This document shows positions 1 through 12,489 of a stretch of DNA of 64,000 bases, piece by piece. Each line of letters begins with the position of its first letter. The stretch's first letter is position 1. Source of the DNA: Stomoxys calcitrans. Its lineage: Eukaryota > Arthropoda > Insecta > Diptera > Muscidae. The stretch is from the NCBI RefSeq assembly GCF_963082655.1, contig NC_081552.1:186939409-187003408 (forward strand), read 5' to 3'. The position numbers were made by a program, and so were the translations under genes. The notes below the pieces were generated by a model, which was not told where the DNA came from, ran no database searches, and saw only the letters and a program-made list of their open reading frames with translations.

Positions 1-139
1 ACGGACATGGCTAGATCGACATAAAATTTCACGACGATCAAGAATATATATACTTTATGGGGTCTCAGACGAATATTTCGAGTAGTTACAAACAGAATGA
101 CGAAATTAGTATACCCCCCATCTTATGGTGGAGGGTATA
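1..139 (-). mobile_element. Family A DINE-1/Helentron-type element, head fragment at window edge
   Basis: Contains the end of the GTCC-type region, CATGGCTAGATCGACATAAA, and the terminal head that reads TATACCCTCCACCATAAGAT on the minus strand. The rest lies outside the window. Confidence 0.8.
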
Positions 140-425
140 ATAATATATTTGTAATATACTGCCAAATCCTTTCCATTTGATACCCATATTGTCCTGATAT
201 GACCACTTTTGGTTTTGGGTAGTGTTTTTGGCATAAGGCGGAGGGTCCGCCCCCCCTTTCGATATCAAAACAAGTAAAAAGGCGTTAAGTTCGGCCGGGC
301 CGAACTTTGAATATCTACCACCTCGCGTATATATTTGAACCACATTTAGTCATAATCCAGTGAAAATGCATAATTTAGGCCCCCATATTAGCTATATCGA
401 AATATGTTCCGATTTGGACCAAATA

Positions 426-1032
426 AAGGGTGATTTTTTTGAGGTTAGGATTTTCATGCATTAGTATTTGACAGATCACGTGGGATTTCAGACATGGTGT
501 CAAAGAGAAAGATGCTCAGTATGCTTTGACATTTCATCACGAATAGACTTACTAACGAGCAACGCTTGCAAATCATTGAATTTTATTACCAAAATCAGTG
601 TTCGGTTCGAAATGTGTTCAAATTTTGACAAATTTTGTTCAGCGATGAGGCTCATTTCTGGTTGAATGGCTACGTAAATAAGCAAAATTGCCGCATTTGG
701 AGTGAAGAGCAACCAGAAGCCGTTCAAGAACTGCCCATGCATCCCGAAAAATGCACTGTTTGGTGTGGTTTGTACGCTGGTGGAATCATTGGACCGTATT
801 TTTTCAAAGATGCTGTTGGACACAACGTTACGGTGAATGAACACATTTCGAACCGAACACTGATTTTGGTAATAAAATTCAATGATTTGCAAGCGTTGCT
901 CGTTAGTAAGTCTATTCATGATGAAATGTCAAAGCATACTGAGCATCTTTCTCTTTGACACCGTGTCTGAAATCCCACGTGATCTGTCAAATACTAATGC
1001 ATGAAAATCCTAACCTCAAAAAAATCACCCTT
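426..1032 (+). mobile_element. Palindromic Tc1/mariner-type element, copy 1 (607 bp, loop in + orientation)
   Basis: Begins AAGGGTGATTTTTTTGAGG, ends with its reverse complement and is flanked by TA on both sides (424-425, 1033-1034). Arms of about 190 bases form a near-perfect inverted repeat. Each arm reads inward from MNRLTNEQRLQIIEFYY, the N-terminus of a Tc1/mariner-like transposase. The roughly 215-base loop carries an internal transposase piece (FSDEAHFWLNGYVNKQN, WCGLYAGGIIGPYFF) on the plus strand. The two parts are not joined in a working frame, so no transposase is made. It sits inside a family B element. Confidence 0.88.
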
Positions 1033-1583
1033 TACTAACAAGTGCAATTCATTATTCAATTGTGTATAACAAAATATTGGTTATCGATCTAAATCATATA
1101 CGACAGGGATGTCAAAGAGCCTAACGTATTTCACTGTGTCAAATATCAGTGAAATCGGATTATAAATGCGTCTATTATGGGGCCACGACTTTAAATCGAG
1201 ATACCGGTCTATATGGTAGCTATATACAAATCTGGACTGATTTGGGCCAAGTTGCAGAAAAATGTCGAAGAGATTAACACATTTCACTGTCCCCTATTTT
1301 GGCAACTGTCCCCAGTCTATATTGCAAATTTGGACCGATGTGAGCCAAGTTCTAGAAAGATGTCAAAGGGTCTAACAAAAGTCAGTGTCCCCAATTTTGG
1401 CGTAATCGGACAATAAATGCACCTTTTATGGGCCCAAAACCTTAAATCGAGTGAAAGGTCTATGTGGCAGCTATATCCAAATCTGGACCGATCTGTGCCA
1501 TATAGCAGAAGTTAGTCGAGGGGCTTAACTTAACTCGCTGTCCCAAATTTTGGCGACATCGGACATTAAATGCGCCTTCTACG

Positions 1584-1895
1584 GGGCCACCGTAGCGCAG
1601 AGGTTAGCATGGTCGCCTATGATGCTGAACGCCTGGGTTCGATTCTTGGCGATACCATCAGAAAAATTTTCAGCGGTGGTTTTCCCCTCCTAATGCTGGC
1701 AACATTTGTGAGGAACTATGTCATGTAAAACTTCTCTCCAAATAGGTGTCACACTGCGGCACGCCGTTCGGACTCGGCTATAAAAACGAGGCCCCTTATC
1801 ATTGAGTTTAAACTTGACTCGGACTGTATTCATTGATATGCGAGAAGTTTGCATCTGTTTCTTAGTTGAATGTTCATGGGCAAAATTTGCATTTT
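1584..1895 (+). mobile_element. tRNA-derived SINE, near full length
   Basis: Starts GGCCACCGTAGCGCAGAGG. A pol III A box (TAGCGCAGAGG, 1593-1603) and B box (GGTTCGATTC, 1636-1645) are well spaced. The body has TTTTCAGCGGTGGTTTTCCC and CTGCGGCACGCCGTTCGGAC, and it ends near 1895. It is inserted in a family B monomer that resumes at about 1896. It is not a functional tRNA: no cloverleaf or acceptor stem closes. Confidence 0.8.
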
Positions 1896-2799
1896 TGCAT
1901 GGGTCCAAAATCTTAAATCGTGAGATCGGACTATACGGCAGCTATATCTTTACCCATCTGGGCCAAATTAACGAAGGATGTCGAAGGGCCTAACACAACT
2001 CACCGTCCCAAATTTCAGCAAAATCGGATAATAAATGTGGCTTTTATGGGCCCAAGCTCTAAATCGGCGGATCGGTCTATATGGCAGCTATATCCAAATC
2101 TGGATCAAAAAAACGAAGAATGTCGAAGGGCCTAACACAACTGACTGTCCCAAATTATAACAAAATCGGATTATAAATGTGGCTTTTATAGGCCTAAGAC
2201 CTTGAATCGGTGGATCAGTCTATATGGGGGCTATATCAAGATATAGTCCGATATAGCCCATCTTCGAACTTAACCAGCTTATGAACAAACAAAGATTCTG
2301 TGCAAAGTTTCAGATCAATATCCCTATTTTCAAAGACTGTAGCGTGATTTCAACAGAAAGACGGACAGATGGACGGACATGGCTAGATCGTCTTACATTT
2401 GTACGCTCATCATGAATATATCAAGGATATATATATATATATTCGATATTCGATGTGTTGCAAACGGAATGACAAAATGAATGTGCCCCCATCCTTCGGC
2501 GGTGCGTATAAAAGCTTTAAACCAATCGCGTGGTATTCTTCCTGATATTCTTCACTTAATTTATGGGCTAGCAGATTTATTCTTCGATGTTTTGTAAACA
2601 TTGTGGCAAATGCCGTACATATGCATGCAATTTGTTGGCTTCACATAGGGTATGACGAAATTTTTGCTGCACTTCTGGTTAGTCTTTGATTGCACTTCCT
2701 TGTGTTTCATTCAAATTTGAATTCCAATTTCCGAAAAATAGTCTTTTGGCGTATTAACACTTTGATGATGCGAACGATATGAATACATTAGACACTTAC

Positions 2800-2968
2800 C
2801 ACTCAGCACATGAACTCGAACACTGGCCACATCAGCATTGGATGGAGCACATGAATATTTGCCCGAATCGGCCAGGTCAGCATTTTGAATGAGCAGATAT
2901 GAGGTAGTTACATCACCCTTTTCCGTTATGACAGAAACGCCACCTCTCGTTGAATCGTAATTAATGAC
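2800..2968 (-). CDS. dpr6: dpr-family Ig protein, exon completing Ig domain 2
   Basis: Internal coding exon, 169 bp, minus strand. The acceptor is CTGCAG at 2969-2974 behind a T/C-rich tract and the donor is GTAAGT below 2800. It enters in phase 0 directly after the Glu codon of the preceding exon and leaves one base (phase 1). The product runs VINYDSTRGGVSVITEKGDV, then TTSYLLIQNADLADSGKYSC and APSNADVASVRVHVLSG. It holds the second Ig2 cysteine in the D-S-G-K-Y-S-C motif and the domain end. What should follow in this family is a short tail with a membrane anchor; no such exon is recognisable in 1-2790, so it lies outside the window. The intron to the upstream exon (14929 down to 2969) is about 12 kb and almost wholly repeats. 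Confidence 0.9.
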
Positions 2969-3135
2969 CTGCAGATAGAAAGAAGCGAAAAAATGGATCA
3001 GTTTGAATAACGTCTGCTTTCGTTGGTTCATACGTTTTGATTCAAAGAAGGCTAATAAACGTTTCAGTGTGAAGCATAAACGTGAAAATGAAAGCAACTT
3101 CGTATGAAATTTAAAATGTTGTTGACCTTCTATTA

Positions 3136-5467
3136 CTAGCTGACCCGGGCCCGCTCCGCTGCGACTTCTTTTACTTTATAGGGTACAAAATTTTCCTTTG
3201 AATATTAATTTTCGACAATTAAAGATCTTTTAGTGAAATACCATGCTACGAAATTAGTATATCGCTTGACTAATTGATTAACAATATAAGTGTCTTTGTC
3301 CAAATCCTATATGATCTTTATTGGTCTACGAATTTAAATTTGGATGTAACATGTACTCCATTCTTAAAATAATTTATTTCAGCTCGCTACTCTCATGATA
3401 TCTGATTTAGGGGTGTTTTCGGGGGTGAGGTGGTCCCCCAGGCACTTGGTCCTGAAAAAATATCAGCATCGTGCTCTTTTTTCAAAAACCATTGATTTAA
3501 ACCCCATATTGCCATTGGTTTAGGGAAGTTTACACGATGAGGCGTCCCCCAAACACATGGCCCAAAATAGGTTATCAAATTCGTCTTCAAATCTAAATAC
3601 CACATATTGGCATGGTCGAAAAATGTTTACCCTTTGCGGGGTGTTTTGGGGAAGGGGTGATTCCCTAAATACATGGCCTTAAGTTTGGATATCAAATTCG
3701 TATTCTACTACCAAATACCTTTATTTGAGCCCCATTTTGCGGTGGTCACTAAAAAATTGCTGTTTGCAAAATTGGTCCTGAAAGTGGGTATCAATTCTTG
3801 CTCTACCCCCCAATACCTTTCATTTAATCTCCACATTGACATGGTCGGTAAATATGGCCGATTTAGGGGTGTTCTGGCGATTGGGGTGGTGCCCCAAACA
3901 CTAAGCCCGGAATATATATCAGCAACGTGCTCTATTCTCATATATCTATATATCATTTATTTGAACCCCATATTGCCATTGGCCTCAAAATTGAATATCA
4001 AATAAGTTTTCAAATATCATTTAAACTCTTATTGCAAAAGTCAGCAAATATGTCCGGTTTGGGGTATTGGCCCTAAAAACTATAAATATTTAGTTCCACT
4101 CTCTATAAAACCCAAATTGTCTTGGTGAGCAAATACGCCCTATTTGGGGGTTGTTATGGTGGAGGGACGTCCCCTTGACAGTTGGCCCCTAATGTTGATA
4201 TCACATACGTGGTCTGCTCCCAACTACCTTTCATTTGAGCCTCATATTTCCATAGTCGGTAAACGTGACCGGCTTGGGGCTGTTTTGGGGGATGAGCGGC
4301 CACACAGTGAACTGGCCTTGAATATATAAAGGGTGATTTTTTTGAGGTTAGGATTTTCATGCATTAGTATTTGACAGATCACGTGGGATTTCAGACATGG
4401 TGTCAAAGAGAAAGATGCTCAGTATGCTTTGACATTTCATCATGAATAGACTTACTAACGAGCAACGCTTGCAAATCATTGAATTTTATTACCAAAATCA
4501 GTGTTCGGTTCGAAATGTGTTCATTCACCGTAACGTTGTGTCCAACAGCATCTTTGAAAAAATACGGTCCAATGATTCCACCAGCGTACAAACCACACCA
4601 AACAGTGCATTTTTCGGGATGCATGGGCAGTTCTTGAACGGCTTCTGGTTGCTCTTCACTCCAAATGCGGCAATTTTGCTTATTTACGTAGCCATTCAAC
4701 CAGAAATGAGCCTCATCGCTGAACAAAATTTGTCAAAATTTGAACACATTTCGAACCGAACACTGATTTTGGTAATAAAATTCAATGATTTGCAAGCGTT
4801 GCTCATTAGTAAGTCTATTCATGATGAAATGTCAAAGCATACTGAGCATCTTTCTCTTTGACACCATGTCTGAAATCCCACGTGATCTGTCAAATACTAA
4901 TGCATGAAAATCCTAACCTCAAAAAAATCACCCTTTATATCGGATTCGTGTTCCACTCTAAAAACTCTCTTATTTGAGCCTCATATTGCAAAAGGCGACC
5001 CCCAAGCACTTGGTCCCATATTTGGATATCAGATTCTAATTCTACTCTGAAATACCTTTTATTTAAGCCCCATATTCCCATGGTCAGTAAGTAAGTCCTG
5101 TTTGGGGGGTGTTTTGGGAAAGGGGTTGACCCCCAAGAAACGTGGTCACACATTTGGATATTAGATTCGCATTCTACTCGCAAATACCTTTCATTTGAGT
5201 CCCATATTGTCATGATCGGTAAATATGTCCGATTTAGGGGTGTTTTGGGGGTTGGGGGGTGGGGTGGCCCCATAGGCACTTTTCCCGAATATTTATATCA
5301 GATTTGTGCTTTACTCCCAAAGACCTTTTATTTGAGCCCCATGTGGATATGGTCGTAAATGTGTCTCCTTTGGGGAAGTTTTTGGGGAGAGGCGGCCCCC
5401 CAAACACTTGGTCTCATATTTGGATATCAGATTCTAGTTCTATACTCAAATACCTTTTATTTAAGCC
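3136..5467 (+). repeat. Family C repeat element, copy 1
   Basis: Begins CTAGCTGACCCGGGCCCGCT, then an AT-rich lead, then tandem units of about 128 bases marked by CCTTTCATTTGAGCCCCATA and GGGGTGTTTTGGGG. It is interrupted by the palindromic element 4329-4935 and ended by a SINE at 5468. No coding capacity. Class is uncertain; a non-autonomous Helentron/Helitron relative is one possibility. Confidence 0.65.
4329..4935 (-). mobile_element. Palindromic Tc1/mariner-type element, copy 2 (607 bp)
   Basis: Same structure and length as the element at 426-1032, nearly identical in sequence, with TA flanks at 4327-4328 and 4936-4937. The loop fragment (FSDEAHFWLNGY) reads on the minus strand. It is inserted in a family C repeat. 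Confidence 0.88.
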
Positions 5468-5720
5468 CCATAAGCCCGGGTTCAAATCCTGCCGCCGAGA
5501 ACACCTTAAAAAATTTTTCGGCGGTGGTTATCCCCTCACCAAATGCTGGCGACATTTGTGAGTATTTCAGCCATGTTCAACTTCTCAACCAAGAAGTGTC
5601 ACTTTCAGTGACACGCCGTTCGGAGTCGGCATAAAATAGGTGGTCCCTTTATCATTAAGCTTAAATTTGAAACGGGCAGCACTCAATTGATATTGTGAGA
5701 AGTTAATTCCCCCCTAATTT
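5468..5720 (+). mobile_element. tRNA-derived SINE, 5' truncated
   Basis: Begins near the B box (GGGTTCAAATCC) and carries the SINE body (TCGGCGGTGGTTATCCCCTC, GACACGCCGTTCGGAGTCGG) to about 5720. It interrupts family C sequence. Confidence 0.7.
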
Positions 5721-5997
5721 GTTCCGTAATGGGATGTTTGGAAAATACTAAACACATTGTTTCCACGAGCCTCCTCAAACCCAAAAACCCACAAAAAGGG
5801 CATGAACTTCAACGTCACAAAATGAGTATCAAGTGAAGTGTCTTTAGGAGATGACTGGTATACACATTTGGGTTAGAGTTTGGGACCAGCCTATCCACTC
5901 AATAGCCTTCTATAGGAAGTGTAGTTCGATGTGGATAATCTGGGAATTCAGAGAAAGTTCTATGACAGTAAAGTTCGTATCTAATGTTTATATAAGG
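5721..5997. other. Intronic sequence without recognised feature
   Basis: Non-repeated within the window, no coding signal. It lies between the SINE and the second family C copy. Confidence 0.6.
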
Positions 5998-8528
5998 ACT
6001 AGTGGACCCGGGCCCGCTCCGCTGCGCCTTCTTTTACTTTATATGGAACAAAGTTTCTTTGGAATATTTATTTTCGACAATTAAAGAGCTTTTAGTGAAA
6101 TACCATGCTACGAAAATAGTATATCGCTTGAAAATTGTTTAACAATATAAGTGCCTCTGTCCGAATCCCACATGATATTTATTGTTCTACGAATTTAAGT
6201 TTGGATGTAAGGTGTACTCCATTCTTAAAATACTTTATTTCTGCCCGCTACTATCATGATATCTGATTTAGGGGTGTTTCGGGGGTGAGATGGTCCCCCA
6301 AGCACGTAGCACCCTGAAAAAATAGCAGCATCGTGCTCTTCTTTCAAAACCCATTTATTTAAACCCCATATTGCCATTGGTTTATGGGAGTTTACATGAT
6401 GAAGCGTCCCCCAAACACATGGCCCATAATAGGTTATCAAATTCGTTTACTAATCTTAAATACCACATAATGGTATGGTCGAAAAATGTTTACCCTTTGC
6501 GGGGTGTTTTGGGGAAGGGGTGATTCCCTAAATACATGGTCCTAAATTTGGATATCAAATTCGTATTCTACTCCGAAATAGCTTTATTTGAGCCCCATTT
6601 TGCGATGGGCCAAAAAAAATGGTTGCTTGTGGGAAAGGGCCAGAAAATTGGTCCCGAAAGTGGGTATCAATCAATTCTTGCTCTACTCCCCAATACCTTT
6701 CATTTAATCTCCACATTGACATAGTCGGTATATATGGCCGATTTAGGGATGCTTTGGGGATTGGGGTGGTCCCCCAAACACTAAGCCTGAAAAATATATC
6801 AGCAACGTGCTCTATTCTCATATATCTATATGTCATTTGTTTGAACCCCCTTTTTTGGGAAAGAGGTTGACCCCCAGGAAATTGGTCCCGAAATTATGGT
6901 ATGGTAATTCTTGCTCTACCCCCCAATACCTTTCATTTAATCACCACATTGACATAATCGGTATATATGGCCCGTTTAGGAGTGTTTTGGGGATTGGGAT
7001 GGTCCCCCAAACACTAAGACCGGAAAATATATCAGCAACGTGCTCTATTCTCATATATCTATATATCATTTATTTGAACCCCTTATTTTGGGAAAGGGGT
7101 TGACCCCTAGAAAATTGGTCCCGAAAGTGGGTATCAATTCTTGCTCTTCCCCCCTATACCTATCATCTAAGCTCCACATTAATATGGTCGGTAAATGTGG
7201 CCGATTTAGGGGTGTTTTGGGGATTAGGGTGGTCGCCCAAATTGGCCCCAAAATTGGATATCAAATTCGTTTTCAAATCTCATTTAAACTCCTTATTGCA
7301 AAAGTCAACAAATATGTCTGGTTTGGGGTATTAGCCCTAAAAACTATGACATTTAGTTCCACTCTCTTAAAGACCCAAATTGTCTTGGTGAGCAAGTACA
7401 TCCTATTTGGGGGTTGTCATGGTGGTGGGACGTCCCCTAGACAGTTGGTCCCTAATGTTGATATCAAATACGTGGTCTACTCCCAAATACGTTTAATTTG
7501 AACCCCATATTTCCATAGTCGGCAAACATGACCGGCTTGGGCGGTGTTTTGGGGGATGGGCGGCCACGAAGTGAGTTGGCTTTGGAAATAAATATCGGAT
7601 TCGTGTTCCACTTTAAAAAGCCTCTTATTTGAGCCTCATATTGCAAAAGTCAGGAAATACTTACTATTTGGGTGGTGTTGTGGGGGTGGGGTGGCCCCAT
7701 AGATACTTTTCCCGAATATTGATATCAGATTTGTGCTTTACTCCCAAATACCTTTCATTTGAGCCCCATGTGGCTATGGTCGTAAATGTGTCCCCTTTGA
7801 GGAGGTTTTTGGGGAGAGGCGGCAACCCAAACACTTGATCTCATATTTGGATATCAGATTCTAATTCTACATTCAAATACTTTTTATGTAAGCCCAATTT
7901 TCCCATGGTCAGTAAATAAGTCCTGTTTGAGGGGTGTTTTTGGGAAGGGACCCCCAGAAACGTGGTCCCACATTTGGATATCAGATTCGTCTTCTACTCG
8001 CAAACACCTTTCATTTGAGTCCCATATTGCCATGGTCGGTAAATATGTCCGATTTAGGGGTGTTGTGTGGGTTGGGGTGGTCCCTCTAGCACTTGGTTCG
8101 ACAAATGGATATCAGATACGTTTTCTTATCCTAAACACCTTTCATTTCAGTCCCATATTGTCGTGATTGGTGTAAATATATGTTTGGTAGGTTTTAGGGT
8201 GGCGCGGCCCCCCTAGGTACCCCATCCGAAATACGGATACCAAATTTTTATTTTTAGGGTACTATATGAGAGCACACAAAATTTCGCTTTAATCGCACCA
8301 CCCATCACCGAGATCTGGTGTTTCTGAAAACTAGAGTAAGGGGGAGGGTTCGCTCCCCCTTTAGACAACAAAAAATTTAGTACCCTATTTTCACCACGGA
8401 GTCATTATGCACCATCTGTGAAAATTTCAAGAAAATCGGTTCAGCCGTTTCTGAGTCTATAAGGAACACACAAACATACAAACAAACAAACAAGCAAACA
8501 AACAAACAAACACAAATAGACGTTTTTT
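5998..8528 (+). repeat. Family C repeat element, copy 2, apparently complete
   Basis: Starts ACTAGTGGACCCGGGCCCGC, has about 15 units of roughly 128 bases, then a terminal part with the hairpin GGGGGAGGGTTCGCTCCCCC (8340-8359) and an ACAAACAAAC tract ending at about 8527. A family A element follows directly. Confidence 0.68.
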
Positions 8529-11500
8529 TATACCCTCCACCATAAGATGGGGGGTATACTAATTTCGTCATTCTGTTTGTAACTCCTCGAAATATTCGTC
8601 TGAAACCCCAAAAAGTATATATATTCTTGATCGTCGTGACATTTTATGTCGATCTAGCCATGTCCGTCCGTCCATCCGTCCGTCCGTCCGTCCTTCCGTC
8701 CGTCCTTCCGTCCGTCCGTCGATATAGCTGCCATATAAACCGATCTTGGGTCTTGACTTCTTGAGCCTCTAGAGTGCGCAATTCTTATCCGATTGGAATG
8801 AAATTTTGTACGACGTGTTTTGTTATGAAATCCAACAACTGTGTCAAGTATATTTCAAATCGGTCCATAACCTGATATAGCTGCCATATAAACCGATCTT
8901 GGGTCTTGACTTCTTGAGCCTCTAGCGTGCGCAATTCTTATCCGATCAGAATGAAATTTTGCACGACGTGTTTTGCTATGATATCCAACAACTGTGCCAA
9001 GTATGGTTCAAATCGAATCATAACCTGATATAGCTGCCATATAAACCGATCTTGGGTCTTGACTTCTTGAGCCTCTAGAGTGCGCAATTCTTATCCGATT
9101 GAAATGACATTTTGCACGACGTGTTTTGTTATGATATCCAACAACTGTGCCAAGTATAGTTCAAATCGATTCATAACCTGATATAGCTGCCATATAAACC
9201 GATCTTGGGTCTTGACTTCTTGAGCCTCTAGAGGGCGCAATTCTTATCCGAATGAAATGGAATTTCGCACGATGTGTTTTGTTATTTTATCCAACAACTG
9301 TGCCAAGTATGGTTCAAATCGGTTTATAACCTGATATAGCTGCCATATAAACCGATCTGGGGTCTTGAATTCTTGAGCCTCTAGAGTGCGCAATTCTTAT
9401 CCGATTGGAATGAAATTTTGCACGACGTGTTTTGTTGCGATATCCAACAACTGTGCTAAGTATGGTTCAAATCGGTTAATAACCTTATGTAGCTGTCATA
9501 TAAACCGATCTGGGGTCTTGACTTCTTGAGCCTCTATAGTGCGCAATTCTTATCCGATTGGAATGAAATTTTGCACGACGTGTTTCGTTATGATATCCAA
9601 CAACTGTGCCAGGTATGGTTCAAATCGGTCCATAACCTTATATAGCTGTCATATAAACCGATGTTGGGTCTTGACTTCTTGAGCCTCTAGAGGGCACAAT
9701 TCTTATCCAATTCGAATGAATTTGGCACGTAGTATTTTGTTATGATATCCAACAACTGTGCCAAATATGGTTCAAATCCGTTCATTACCTGATATAGCTG
9801 TCATATAAACAGATGTAGGGACTTGACTTCTTGACCTTCTAGAGGGCGCAATTCCTATCCGATTTGGCTGAAATTTAGCACGACGTTTTTTATACCCTCC
9901 ACCATAAGATGGGGGGTATACTAATTTCGTCATTCTGTTTGTAACTACTCGAAATATTCGACTGAGACCCCATAAAGTATATATATTCTTGATCGTCGTG
10001 AAATTTTATGTCGATCTAGCCATGTCCGTCCGTCTGTCCGTCCGTCCGTCCGTCCGTCCGTCTGTCCGTCCGTCCGTCCGTCCGTCCGTCCGTCCGTCCG
10101 TCCGTCCGTCTGTCTGTCGAAAGCACGCTAACTTCCGAAGGAGTAAAGCTAGCCGCTTGAAATTTTGCACAAATACTTCTTATTAGTGTAGGTCGGTTGG
10201 TATTGTAAATGGGCCATATCGGTCCATGTTTTGATATAGCTGCCATATAAACCGATCTTGGGTCTTGACTTCTTGAGCCTCTAGAGTGCGCAATTCTTAT
10301 CCGATTAGGATGAAATTTTGCACGACGTGTTTCGTTATGATATCCAACAACTGTGCCAAGTATGGTTTAAATCGGTTCATAACCTGATATAGCTGCCATA
10401 TAAACCGATCTTGGGTCTTGACTTCTTGAGCCTCTAGCGTGCGCAATTCTTATCCGATTGGAATGAAATTTTGCACGACGTGTTTTGTTATGATATCCAA
10501 CAACTCTGCTAAGTATGGTTTAAATCGGTCCATAACCTGATATAGCTGCCATATAAACCGATCTTGGGTCTTGACTTCTTGAGCCTCTAGAGTGCGCAAT
10601 TCTTATCCGATTGGAATGAAATTTTGCACGACGTATTTTGTTATGATATCCAACAACTGTGCCAAGCATGGTTCAAATCGGTCTATAACCTGATATAGCT
10701 GCCATATAAACCGATCTTGGGTCTTGACTTCTAGAGCCTCTGCAGTGCGCAATTCTTATCCGATTGGAATGAAATTTTGCACAACGTGTATTGTTATTAT
10801 ATCCAACAACTGTGCCAAGTATGGTTCAAATCGGTCCATAACCTGATATAGCTGCAATATAAACCGATCTAGGGTCTTGACTTCTTGAGCCTCTAAAGTG
10901 CGCAATTCTTATCCGATTGGAATGATATTTTGCACGAAGTATTTTGTTACGATATCCAACAACTTTGCCATGTTTGGTTTAAATCGGTCCATAACCTTAT
11001 ATAGCTGTCATATAAACCGATCTTGGGTCTTGACTTCTTGAGCCTCTAGAGGTCGCAATTATTATCCGATTTGCCTGAAATTGTGTACGACGGATTCTCT
11101 CATGACCATTAACATACGTGTTTATTATGGTCTGAATAGGTATATAGCCCGATACAGCTCCCATATATATCGATCGCTCTATTTTACTTCTTGAGCCCAC
11201 AAAGGGCGCAATTCTTATTCGAATTGGCTGACATCTTACACAGGTCTCCAACATTTAATTTAATTGTGGTCCAAACCGGACCATATCTTGATATCGCTCT
11301 AATAGCAGAGTAAATCTTTTCTTATATCCTTTTTTTGCCTAAGAAGAGATGGCGGGAAAAGAACTCGACAAATGCGATCCATGGTGGAGGGTATATAAGA
11401 TTCGGCCCGGCCGAACTTAGCACGGTTTTACTTGTTTTTATTGTTACTTTCAACAAATATGTCAAATAAAGTACAAGTCGGTTCATAATCTGATATAGCT

Positions 11501-11895
11501 GCCATATAAACCGATCGGGGATCTTGACTTCTTGAGCCTCTAGAGGTCGCAATTATTATCCGATTTGCCTGGAATTGTGTACGACAGATCCTCTCATGAC
11601 TGTCAACATACATGTTTATTATGGTCTGAATCTGTCTATAGCCCGATACAGCTCCCATATAAATCGATCTCTCTATTTTACTTCTTGAGCCCGCAAATGG
11701 CGCAATTCTTATTCGAATTGGCTGACATTTTACACAGGTCTCCAACATGTTATAATATAATAATAGCAGAGCAAATCTTTTCTTATATCCTTTTTTGCCT
11801 AAGAAGAGATGCCGGGAGAAGAACTCGGCAAATGCGATCCATGGTGGAGGGTATATAAGATTCGGCCCGGCCGAACTTAGCACGCTTTTACTTGT
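8529..11895 (+). mobile_element. Family A element split by a second family A element
   Basis: The outer head TATACCCTCCACCATAAGAT is at 8529. It has a GTCC microsatellite, then 153-bp monomers to 9890, an inner element at 9891-11435, then the outer tail with hairpin TTCGGCCCGGCCGAA and ACTTGT end at 11895. Monomer spacing was counted at 8881, 9034, 9187 and 9340. Confidence 0.82.
9891..11435 (+). mobile_element. Family A DINE-1/Helentron-type element (inner, complete)
   Basis: Head TATACCCTCCACCATAAGAT, GTCC/GTCT microsatellite at 10024-10117, about six 153-bp monomers, hairpin TTCGGCCCGGCCGAA and end ACTTGT at 11435. It closely matches the element starting at 63066, including a shared ATTCGACTGAGACC variant. 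Confidence 0.82.
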
Positions 11896-12160
11896 TATTT
11901 TTAGGGTACTATATGAGAGCACACAAAATTTCGCTTAAATCGCATCACCCATCTCCGAGATCTGGTGTTTTTCGGAAAATTAGAGTAAGGGGGAGGGTCC
12001 GCTCCCCCTTTAGACATCAAAAAATGTAGTACTCTATTTTCACCAGGGAGTCATTATGCACCATCTGTGAAAATTTCAAGAAAATCGGTTCAGCCGTTTC
12101 TGACTCTATTAGGAACACACAAACCTACAAACAAACAAACAAACACAAATTGAGGTTTTT
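11896..12160 (+). repeat. Family C terminal fragment
   Basis: Repeats the last 270 bases of the family C copy ending at 8528, including the GGGGGAGGGTCCGCTCCCCC hairpin and the CAAA tract. Confidence 0.75.
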
Positions 12161-12489
12161 TTTAAGATTATGGGTTACGTCCTGACATTCAGCAGGACGG
12201 TAAGATCACGACAATGAAGAACTCAAATAAATTGTCTTTTAAGACTTAGACTCGTGTGTGACGATCAAGAATGTATTGTACTCAAAAGAATGGACGTGTC
12301 AAAGGGCAATAACCCTCCTCCCATCCCACCAAAAAAAAATAAAAAATAAAATAAAATCCAAGGAATAGGAAATGACAGTAGAGTACACAAATTGGACACT
12401 GAAGGACCTGTGGATCTTTTAAAATGTGTTAAAATAGTGGTAGCTTCGAAATATTATTTTCAATGTAGATAACCATTAAAAAAAACATC
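12161..12489. other. Intronic sequence without recognised gene
   Basis: AT-rich, with an A-rich tract near 12330-12356. It might be the 3' end of an old retroelement but no coding motif is visible. Confidence 0.5.

Larger units (their letters stand above)
270..2510 (-). mobile_element. Family B DINE-1/Helentron-type element with two insertions
   Basis: Minus-strand tail end at 270 (ACAAGTAAAAAGG, hairpin TTCGGCCGGGCCGAA), roughly 153-bp monomers with TCTATATGGCAGCTATATCC, a microsatellite near 2360, and a head ending GTATA at 2510. It is interrupted by the palindromic element 426-1032 and the SINE 1584-1895. The stretch 140-269 before it is a small family C-like remnant. Confidence 0.8.

Noticed and set aside
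1593..1645. tRNA gene
   Set aside because: A and B boxes are present but no cloverleaf or acceptor stem; the sequence continues into a SINE body and recurs elsewhere.
1..2790. Last dpr exon (membrane anchor)
   Set aside because: Searched on the minus strand downstream of exon 2800-2968; only repeats and a short unique stretch with no plausible acceptor plus hydrophobic tail.
4442..4861. 139-codon frame (also on the minus strand at 500-919, and 38186-38605)
   Set aside because: Runs through the palindromic element: only the first residues match a transposase N-terminus, the rest is the antisense of the loop. Annotated as a mobile element instead.
8881..9640. CRISPR-like regular repeats
   Set aside because: Units are contiguous 153-bp tandem monomers without spacers, in an animal genome.
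10016..10246. Frames with RTDGRTDG or SVRPSVRP repeats (also 18992-19289, 21201-21407, 61371-61718)
   Set aside because: Translations of the GTCC/GACG microsatellite, not proteins.
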